Position numbers and translations under genes: made by a program
The notes under the pieces: model-generated
Told to the model about the DNA's origin: nothing
Seen by the model: the letters and a program-made list of their open reading frames with translations, nothing else
Databases searched by the model: none
Shown here: in pieces, positions 8,632 through 14,506 of the stretch
Layout: every line of letters begins with the position of its first letter
Numbering within the stretch: the first letter of the stretch is position 1
Origin: JBEKYD01 sp049509915
Lineage (GTDB): Bacteria; Acidobacteriota; Terriglobia; Bryobacterales; Bryobacteraceae
Direction: 5' to 3'
DNA length: 19,085 nucleotides
NCBI GenBank assembly: GCA_049509915.1
Contig: JBEKZL010000144.1
Coordinates: 1 to 19,085 of the forward strand

Positions 8632-9639
8632 TTACCCGCCGATGGCATACATGGGACGGGGCGGCGCCACAAACCGGCCGCTGTTGATTTCATGGCCGGC
8701 CCACTTGCCGGCGATGTTGCGGCGGATGGCGGCGGCGATGGCGGCATCGGGCGCACCGGAACGAAGCAGCCCCTTTACGTCGTCTTCTTCCAGGGCGAAC
8801 AGGCAGTAGCGCAGCTTGCCGTCGGAGGTGAGCCGGATGCGGTTGCAATTGCCGCAGAAGGGACGGCTCACCGACGCAATTACGCCGACGCGCCCGACCC
8901 CGTCGGCGAAGGCGTATTCGGAAGCGGGGGCGCGCGGGTCCGGGTCGGGCACCGGATGGAGCGGGGCGATTTCGCGCGCGAGCACGGCCAGAATCTCGTC
9001 TGCCAGCAGCACCTTGCCGCGGTCCCAAAGGTTCTGCGTATCGAGCGGCATGAACTCGATGTAGCGGACCTCGAATCCGTTGCGGCGGGCGAATTGCGCC
9101 AGCGGCACGATGTCCGGCTCGACCAGGTTCTTGACGGCGACGGCGTTCAGCTTGATGTTGACGAAACCGGCGCGTTTGGCGGCTTCGAGCCCGGCCAGCA
9201 CGCGCTCCAGTTCGTCGCGCCGCGCGATCTCGATAAAGCGCTGGCGGTCGAGCGTATCCAGGTGAACGTTCAGGCGGCGCAGCCCGGCGGCGTAGAGCGG
9301 CTCGGCAAACCGGTCGAGCAGGACGCCGTTGGTGGTGAGCGCCAGGTCGCGGATGCCGGGAACGGCCCCCAGCCGGGCGATGAGCTCGGGCAGGTCGCGC
9401 CGCACCAGCGGTTCGCCGCCGGTCACGCGGACTTTGTCGACGCCGAGGGTGACCGCCACGCGCACGAACCGCTCGATTTCCTCGTAGGTCAGAATCTCGC
9501 GGTGCGGCGTGAAGGGAACGCCGGTCTCGGGCATGCAATAGGTGCAGCGGATGTTGCAGCGGTCGGTTACGCTGATGCGCAGGTTATCGTGATGCCGCCC
9601 GAAAGAATCGGTGAGCGGAAGCTGGCGAATCGCGGTCAC
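8632..9639 (-). CDS. moaA: GTP 3',8-cyclase (molybdenum cofactor biosynthesis protein A)
   Basis: 335 residues. This radical SAM enzyme converts GTP to 3',8-cyclo-7,8-dihydro-GTP, the first step of molybdopterin synthesis in the cytoplasm. The SAM-binding 4Fe-4S cluster ligands are Cys28, Cys32 and Cys35 (RCNIRCTYC). The second, GTP-binding cluster is held by Cys262, Cys265 and Cys279 (FCGNCNRIRL...RYC). The GGEP motif is at 74-77, and the chain ends in the Gly-Gly tail typical of active MoaA. The length is normal. The start codon is GTG at 9639, overlapping the TGA of nadA in the four bases GTGA, so the two genes are translationally coupled. No other molybdopterin gene lies in the window. 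Confidence 0.96.
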   Translation of the reverse strand: MTAIRQLPLTDSFGRHHDNLRISVTDRCNIRCTYCMPETGVPFTPHREILTYEEIERFVRVAVTLGVDKVRVTGGEPLVRRDLPELIARLGAVPGIRDLALTTNGVLLDRFAEPLYAAGLRRLNVHLDTLDRQRFIEIARRDELERVLAGLEAAKRAGFVNIKLNAVAVKNLVEPDIVPLAQFARRNGFEVRYIEFMPLDTQNLWDRGKVLLADEILAVLAREIAPLHPVPDPDPRAPASEYAFADGVGRVGVIASVSRPFCGNCNRIRLTSDGKLRYCLFALEEDDVKGLLRSGAPDAAIAAAIRRNIAGKWAGHEINSGRFVAPPRPMYAIGG

Positions 9640-10565
9640 TTCAGCGCCAGCATGCGCTCGAGCGGCACCAGCGCCCGCGCCATGATCTCCGGCGACAATT
9701 CCACGCAGGGCGTGAGATCGCGCAGGGCGTTACGCAGCTTTTCGAGCGTGTTCAACTTCATGTACGGGCACTCGCTGCAATTGCACTGCTCGTTGGCCAC
9801 GAAATAAAACCGCTTGCCGGGCGATTGCCGCTGGAGCGAAAATCGCACGCCGCTTTCCGTCATGACGATGAACTCCCGCACGTCGCTCGACGAGCAGTAT
9901 TCGATGATGGCCGACGTAGAGCCCACAAAATCCGCCATGGCCAGCACCGCTTCAGTACACTCCGGATGGGCCACCACTTCGGCCCGCGGATGCTCCAGCC
10001 GCGCCTCCGCCAGCCGCCGCGCGGGAAACGTGTCGTGTACGAAGCAGGCGCCATCCCACACTTCCAGATTCTCGCGACCGGTCTTGCGCTTCACAAATGC
10101 TCCCAGATTCCGGTCCGGAAGGAACATCACCGGCTTGTCCCTGGGGATGGAGTTCACCACCTTTGCGGCATTGCGCGAGGTACACAGAATGTCACTTTCG
10201 GCTTTCACTTCCACCGAGGTGTTGATATAGCTGACGATGGCATGATTGGGGTGCGATTGGCGGAAGGCGCGCACGGCCTCCACCGGGCAGCTCTCCACCA
10301 GGCTGCAACTGGCGTCGCGGTCCGGCACCACGACAATCCGGCCGGGGTTGATCACCTTAGCGGTTTCCGCCATGAACCAGACGCCGCAAAAGGCGATCAC
10401 TTCGCCCGAAAAGTCGCGCGCCTTGCGGGCCAATTCCAGGCTGTCGCCGATGACGTCGGCCAGCTCCTGAATTTCGGGTTCCTGGTAATGATGCGCCAGC
10501 AACGTGGCATGGCGCTGTTTCTTGAGATCCAGGATCTCATCGACGATCGTTGTCGAGGCAATCAT
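9636..10565 (-). CDS. nadA: Quinolinate synthase A
   Basis: 309 residues. It condenses iminoaspartate with dihydroxyacetone phosphate to quinolinate in NAD synthesis and carries a 4Fe-4S cluster. Sequence marks are AHHYQ (24-28), Cys60 in FCGVWFMAE, Cys174 in DGACFVHDTF, and the C-terminal CNCSECPYMKLNT, whose Cys266 is the likely third cluster ligand. CxCxxC at 261-266 may allow redox control, as the CxxCxxC of E. coli NadA does. The length fits the short form of the family. The ATG at 10565 has no clear Shine-Dalgarno. No nadB or nadC is adjacent; instead moaA follows with a GTGA overlap, and a radical SAM gene starts divergently 55 bp away. Confidence 0.96.
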   Translation of the reverse strand: MIASTTIVDEILDLKKQRHATLLAHHYQEPEIQELADVIGDSLELARKARDFSGEVIAFCGVWFMAETAKVINPGRIVVVPDRDASCSLVESCPVEAVRAFRQSHPNHAIVSYINTSVEVKAESDILCTSRNAAKVVNSIPRDKPVMFLPDRNLGAFVKRKTGRENLEVWDGACFVHDTFPARRLAEARLEHPRAEVVAHPECTEAVLAMADFVGSTSAIIEYCSSSDVREFIVMTESGVRFSLQRQSPGKRFYFVANEQCNCSECPYMKLNTLEKLRNALRDLTPCVELSPEIMARALVPLERMLALK

Positions 10566-10592
10566 GAGGAATACAGACGAAGTGCTACTCCG

Positions 10593-10601
10593 ATTTTAAC
10601 A
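10593..10601 (-). promoter_or_regulatory. Candidate extended -10 promoter of nadA-moaA
   Basis: On the minus strand this reads TGTTAAAAT, a TGn-TAAAAT extended -10 element, about 30 nt before the nadA start. The -35 region is weak (CTTTTC at 17 bp), which is common with extended -10 promoters. It lies inside the 55-bp divergent gap shared with the radical SAM gene. Seen in sequence only; the initiation site is inferred. Confidence 0.35.
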
Positions 10602-10620
10602 GCCCGGCGATAATAGAAAA

Positions 10621-11991
10621 GTGCGGGTAGTGCTGATTTCAACCTACGAGCTGGGCCGTCAGCCGTTCGGGCTGGCTTCTCCGGCCGCGTGGTTGCGTGA
10701 AGAAGGCCACAGTGTGGTGTGCGCCGATATTTCGCGCTCCCCGCTTGGGGCTGCGGCGCTGGCCGAGGCGGAGCTGGTCGCCTTCTACCTGCCCATGCAC
10801 ACCGCCACGCGGCTGGCGCTGCGTCTGCTCGATCGGGTGCGAACCTTGAACCCGCGGGCCGTGCTGTGCGCCTACGGCCTTTATGCGCCGCTGAGCGAGA
10901 CCATTTTGCGGCAGGCTGGCTTCACTCATATTATTGGAGGCGAATTCGAGCAGCCGCTGGCCGACCTGTGCCGGACGCTGGCGGGCGCGGGTACGGCGGT
11001 GCCATCCAGTATGGTCTCGCTCCATCGCCAGCAGTTTCGCGTGCCGGACCGCGCCGGGCTTCCACCCCTGGCGGCCTACGCCCGGCTGGCGGTGGGCGGC
11101 GCGACCCGGACCGTGGGCTACACCGAAGCCACCCGCGGCTGCAAGCACCTTTGCCGGCATTGCCCCGTGGTGCCGGTATACGGGGGCAAATTCCGGGTGG
11201 TGCAGGCGGAAGTGGTGATGGAAGATATCCGCCGGCAGATCGCCGCCGGTGCCCGGCACATTACCTTCGGCGATCCGGATTTTCTCAACGCTCCCGGCCA
11301 CGCGGTTCGGCTGGTGGAGGCATTGCACCGCGAGTGGCCGGAGATCACCTACGACGCGACCATCAAAATCGAGCACCTGCTGGCGCATCGCGATCTGGTG
11401 CCGGTTCTGGCCGCCACCGGCTGCCTGTTCGTGACCAGCGCGGTGGAATCGCTGGACGATGCTGTGCTGGCCACGCTGGCCAAAGGCCACACCCGCGCCG
11501 GGTTTCTCCAAGCCCTGGCGCTTACCCGTGCCGCGGGGTTGCCCCTGGCGCCGACGTTCATTCCTTTCACTCCCTGGACTACGCTTGCCGGCTACCGCGC
11601 CTTTCTCCGGGAGATTGCCGAGCTCGGCCTGATCGATTCGGTGGCGCCTATCCAACTCGCCATCCGCCTGCTGATTCCGGAAGGCTCGCTGCTCATGGAA
11701 TTGCCGGAAATCCGGCGGCGGGTGGACCCCTTCGACCCGCGCTCTTTGGCCTACCCGTGGCGGAACGACGAAACTGCCGTGGACCATCTGCAAGCCGCGA
11801 TTCAGACTTTGGTTCAGGCCCAGGAACGCCGCCACGCACCCCGAATCGACATTTTCCGCCAGATCTGGAGCGCCGCTCAAACCGCCGAGTTCCCGGATAT
11901 CCCGCTCGCCGCCCGCGCCACCATTCCCTACCTGACCGAACCCTGGTACTGTTGAGCGGAACCCTCCGAAGGGCAGGTTGCCCTTGTATAA
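10621..11991 (+). CDS. CUAEP-tail radical SAM selenoprotein (TGA at 11953 = Sec)
   Basis: 456 residues if TGA at 11953-11955 is read as selenocysteine; 444 if it stops there. Residues 1-120 look like a B12-binding-type Rossmann domain (VVLISTYELG, EEGHSVVCAD, HIIGGEFEQPL). The radical SAM core carries the SAM cluster motif CxxxCxxC as Cys174, Cys178, Cys181 (RGCKHLCRHC). The C-terminus reads WYC, TGA, then in frame A-E-P and eight further codons to a TAA, so the tail is Cys444-Sec445-Ala-Glu-Pro. A GGU-loop hairpin follows the TGA at SECIS distance. This fits what I recall as the CUAEP/CCAEP-tail radical SAM family; the reaction is unknown to me. The start is GTG at 10621 with no Shine-Dalgarno; a GATAAT at 10609-10614 would suit a leaderless transcript. 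GTG at 10630 is an alternative start. No Sec machinery genes are in the window. Confidence 0.85.
11969..11985 (+). promoter_or_regulatory. Bacterial SECIS-like hairpin after in-frame TGA
   Basis: AAGGGCA (11969-11975) pairs perfectly with TGCCCTT (11979-11985) around the loop GGT, a 7-bp stem starting 13 nt after the TGA. The apical part GCA-GGU-UGC closely resembles E. coli fdhF SECIS, GCA-GGUC-UGC, whose loop G and U contact SelB. From UGA to the loop GGU there are 20 nt here and 18 nt in fdhF, as I recall that sequence. The hairpin lies inside the coding extension, as bacterial SECIS elements do. No U-tract follows, which argues against a terminator. Confidence 0.75.
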
Positions 11992-12121
11992 AACTATACA
12001 GCAAGCGCCACACGCAACCGCTCGGCGATAGCCGCCAGCGGTGTTTGTGGCCGTATTGGCCGTGCGAAAATCGCGGCCCCACTGAAGCGGGGTACCGGCA
12101 GGCGAACACTCCACCGAAGGA

Positions 12122-13173
12122 TTACACGCCAAAAACCGTATAACCCATTTTGTCCCAGCGTCCTTCCACTTTGTCGGTATTTTCTCACGGCGAAGGTACA
12201 CGGCTTTCGCGCCGTCCAGTACGTTTTGACCGGCCTTGATGTAGGGCGTCCAAAACAGGTGCTGGAGACAGTTTAAGAGGCCCGTTTTCGAGTAACTAAA
12301 AGCGCCATAATTCGGGTCGAAGAAAATGAATTCCTCGGCTCCCTTTTGATAAACCGCTACGGCATGCCCGCTCCCCCCCGCGGATGGACTAAAAGCCAGG
12401 ATGGTGCAGCACCCTTGCTTAAAACCGTTGTGCTCCAACTCGTAGTGCCACTCACCGCCCGAACCGTAGGGTTTCTGGGGCTTTGAGCTGACCACTTTCA
12501 GCTTGCTAAACAGCTTCTTGGGCTCCTTCCTGCTTGCGAGGGTTCGTTGCTCCTTAAAACTCTTGTCGAGTCCCGCGGCAAAAGTTTCCCAATGGCGTCC
12601 GTCCGCACTCTCTGCCTTGTGCTGCGGATCCTCCTTTGCCGTCAAATTTAGTATCAGCGTGTCGATGTCTGTTTTGGTTAACGTTCCGGCCGGCTCCTTA
12701 TCAAGCTTGAATTTGTCGAAAATTTTCCCCGGATCGCCAGGGACTTTCCAAAACTTCTTGAACAACTCTGCTTCAGCACTCGACACAGGAGCGCCTTTTC
12801 CATAACCCTTATAGTTAACTTCGGGCCTCTCCTTGAGGCTGTTCAGCAATGCCAGAGCCTTGACCTTGTTGGTGTCGCCGCTGACATAGCTGGGCGACTG
12901 GCCGGCATAGGCCGTGACCATACGCTTCACGGTTTCCTTGCGTCTGCCCTCTGAATTGGACGTCGTGTAACTCAGATAGTTCTCATCTCGGTCGGGTGCA
13001 CTTTGAAGCACACGGCGAGCCCAGTCCAGGACCACACCGGCACAATAACCGCCTGTCAGGTCCACGCCATCAACAGTAGTATCTCCCCGGAAAGTTCCCT
13101 GGTTGAAATCTTCACCGATTTGCACCTGGGCGTTTCCGCCCCCGATCTCCTTCAGGTCGTCAATGACTGACAC
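12122..13173 (-). CDS. YopT-like C58 family cysteine protease, frameshifted near C-terminus
   Basis: About 350 residues. It starts with GTG at 13173, with AGGGGG at 13181-13186 seven nt upstream. Catalytic residues of the C58 (YopT/AvrPphB) papain-like fold are visible: Cys44 (GGYCAGVVLDW), His270 (GSGHAVAVY) and Asp286 (EFIFFDPNYGAF). The His-Asp spacing of 16 equals that of YopT (H258, D274). The Cys-His distance is longer than in YopT, with a Lys-rich insert at about 100-235. No signal peptide or secretion gene is nearby. After residue 331, at the A4 run (TTTT on the plus strand, 12180-12183), the frame slips: one extra A gives a 19-residue tail ending DKMGYTVFGV and TAA at 12122-12124. 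Without it the frame runs antisense through the whole radical SAM gene. This is an assembly error, a mutation or, less likely, recoding. Target unknown; a secreted effector or toxin is possible. Confidence 0.72.
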
Positions 13174-13474
13174 GCAGCTTCCCCCTTATTATGCCGATCG
13201 CCTCGGCGGCCGAAAACCGGCCATACGCGGCCACTTCAAGACCGGCCAACAGAATTGAAACGAAATAGGGATGTTCTAAAGTCGAAGATGGCCATTTCGT
13301 CAAGCAGTTTTTGGAATCCAGATCACAGGATGCACGGCGCACATTGACCATTTCGTGGCCTGGGCGCGGTATCCGCCGCATCTCGGTCACAACTTCCTCT
13401 GGCGGCATGGGACTTGGCAGCCTCAAACCGGGTCGCGCGGTGGGCGTATGCGCAGACGGAAGCCGCGAGTGGGC
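13174..13474. other. Gap without a convincing gene
   Basis: About 300 bp between the C58 protease start and the end of the zinc-ribbon gene. It is AT-richer than the flanking regions in its left half. The only open frame, on the minus strand (13426 to 13160), shows no domain-like pattern and overlaps the protease start. The stretch next to 13181-13186 holds the protease ribosome binding site; a promoter is presumably here but I cannot point to one. Confidence 0.5.
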
Positions 13475-13960
13475 TTACTTGGCTGATGGCGGACGAGATG
13501 GTGCCGCTGGATCGGGGTTGGCGGGAGTTTCTTCTGGCGTAGTTCTCGCATCTTGCGGTAATACCGGGTCGGGGCGTTCCGTCACTTGTTCACCCTGCCC
13601 TGGTTCATCACGCGCCGCCTCGGGATCGGCCTTGCCGCGCTCCGGCTCTGGCGCTTTCTTATTGCCTGTCAGCACCGCGCCAAGCACCACAGCCGCTGGC
13701 ACGGCGGCCAGCAACGCATACTTGATCTTGGTCTCGCGCGTAGCAGGCACTTTCGGAGGCACAATGCAGGCATCATGCGACTGGTCGATGGCCTTGCCAA
13801 CGCGCATTTGGCTCAGGTCGTACTCGAACTGCTTGCCGCAGTCCAGGCAGACGACGTAGCTCTGACCATGCGGTCGGCCCGCCTTGGTGATGGGTGTCAT
13901 CGGCCGGGTAAGGCGGCGGTGAGAACATCGGAGAAGTACGTTCAGCAAAGTGTCGATCAT
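13475..13960 (-). CDS. Zinc-ribbon-like single-pass membrane protein
   Basis: 161 residues from the ATG at 13960 (a TTG at 13987 would add nine). The N-terminus has Cys12 and His14 (RCSHRR) and then Cys38 and Cys41 (VVCLDCGKQF), a CxH...CxxC set that could bind one zinc. One hydrophobic helix follows at about 79-98 (YALLAAVPAAVVLGAVLTG), then a charged and Pro-rich tail. Proteins beginning this way (LLNVLLRCSHRR, SYVVCLDCGK) are, to my recollection, recurrent uncharacterised proteins in Acidobacteria. Function is unknown. The gene runs in the same direction as the C58 protease but 301 bp before it, and is divergent from the zf-HC2 gene. The Shine-Dalgarno is weak. Confidence 0.65.
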   Translation of the reverse strand: MIDTLLNVLLRCSHRRLTRPMTPITKAGRPHGQSYVVCLDCGKQFEYDLSQMRVGKAIDQSHDACIVPPKVPATRETKIKYALLAAVPAAVVLGAVLTGNKKAPEPERGKADPEAARDEPGQGEQVTERPDPVLPQDARTTPEETPANPDPAAPSRPPSAK

Positions 13961-14202
13961 ATTCGCCCCGACGAGGACCTCTACCAATATTCTCCCAAGT
14001 CGCGCAGCCCTGGTGCAGCCGCCTCACCAGGACGACATAACCAAGGCGAGCGCCAGTTCTCTTGCCAGTGCCGGGCGAAGGATGATGCTGGAACGCAAAC
14101 CGCGCAGCGTCTTCACACGTTCTTGGCGTCTATGGGGTTTTCAGGCTAACGGGCCGGAGAGGAAATGCCGATAAACACCTGTGTGTAGGGAAGCGAGAGG
14201 GA

Positions 14203-14484
14203 ATGAGACACATTTCGGACGAGTTGCTGGAGCGCTACGTCTTGCATAGACTTTCCGAGCCCAAAGCGGGGCCGGTCGAGAAGCACCTTTTGATCTGCGA
14301 GCCCTGCCAAGACAGGCTCGAAGCGAAGATCGAATTCGTGACGGCGATGAGAGCAGCGGCGACAGAGTTTATGAAATCCCGCACGGTCTGCGAGAGTGAG
14401 GACCGCCTTCAGTTGGTGCGTGGCGCTGTTGGCGCTCGTGGTGCCCTGTGCCTGCATCGGGCGAAGTGGGTGATCCAGTTTTGA
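14203..14484 (+). CDS. zf-HC2 domain protein (anti-sigma-like), probably frameshifted
   Basis: 93 residues as read. Residues 1-55 are a typical zf-HC2 segment: HISDELLERYVL, then VEKHLLICEPCQDRL with the His...CxxC zinc set (His28, Cys32, Cys35). Such domains sit at the N-terminus of anti-sigma factors and acidobacterial regulators, usually followed by one membrane helix. In the current frame the helix is missing and the end is featureless. In the +1 frame from about 14384, however, a stretch reads AFSWCVALLALVVPCACIG and stops at TGA 14471-14473. A single-base indel between about 14375 and 14400 would join the domain to that helix, so the gene is likely a short zf-HC2/membrane protein broken by mutation or error. 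A GAGAGGG lies just before the ATG. No sigma factor gene is adjacent. Confidence 0.5.
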   Translation: MRHISDELLERYVLHRLSEPKAGPVEKHLLICEPCQDRLEAKIEFVTAMRAAATEFMKSRTVCESEDRLQLVRGAVGARGALCLHRAKWVIQF

Positions 14485-14506
14485 TTTTTTGTGCAGACTG
14501 GGTCGC

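Noticed and set aside
5712..8756. 1014-codon open frame on the minus strand
   Set aside because: It is antisense to the spermidine-synthase-like gene, with low-complexity His/Arg/Gly/Ala composition and no domain pattern.
8614..9807. 397-codon open frame on the plus strand
   Set aside because: It is a shadow of moaA and the end of nadA, both unmistakable on the other strand.
11953..11955. TGA as the true stop of the radical SAM gene
   Set aside because: The following in-frame Ala-Glu-Pro, the SECIS-like hairpin at the right distance and the close TAA together fit Sec recoding better than a plain stop.
11962..11973. CCCT-CCGA-AGGG mini hairpin after the TGA
   Set aside because: It has only four base pairs and shares its right arm with the stronger 7-bp GGU-loop hairpin, so both cannot form; the latter is favoured.
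10639..12121. Continuation of the C58 protease frame antisense to the radical SAM gene
   Set aside because: It is a shadow frame left open by high GC; a one-base correction gives a natural stop at 12122-12124.
11992..12121. tRNA (for example selC) between the selenoprotein and the protease gene
   Set aside because: Short GC palindromes are present, but no cloverleaf with a T-arm GTTCRA and an acceptor stem could be built.
13160..13426. 88-codon frame upstream of the C58 protease
   Set aside because: It has no recognisable pattern, overlaps the protease start out of frame and covers its ribosome binding site.
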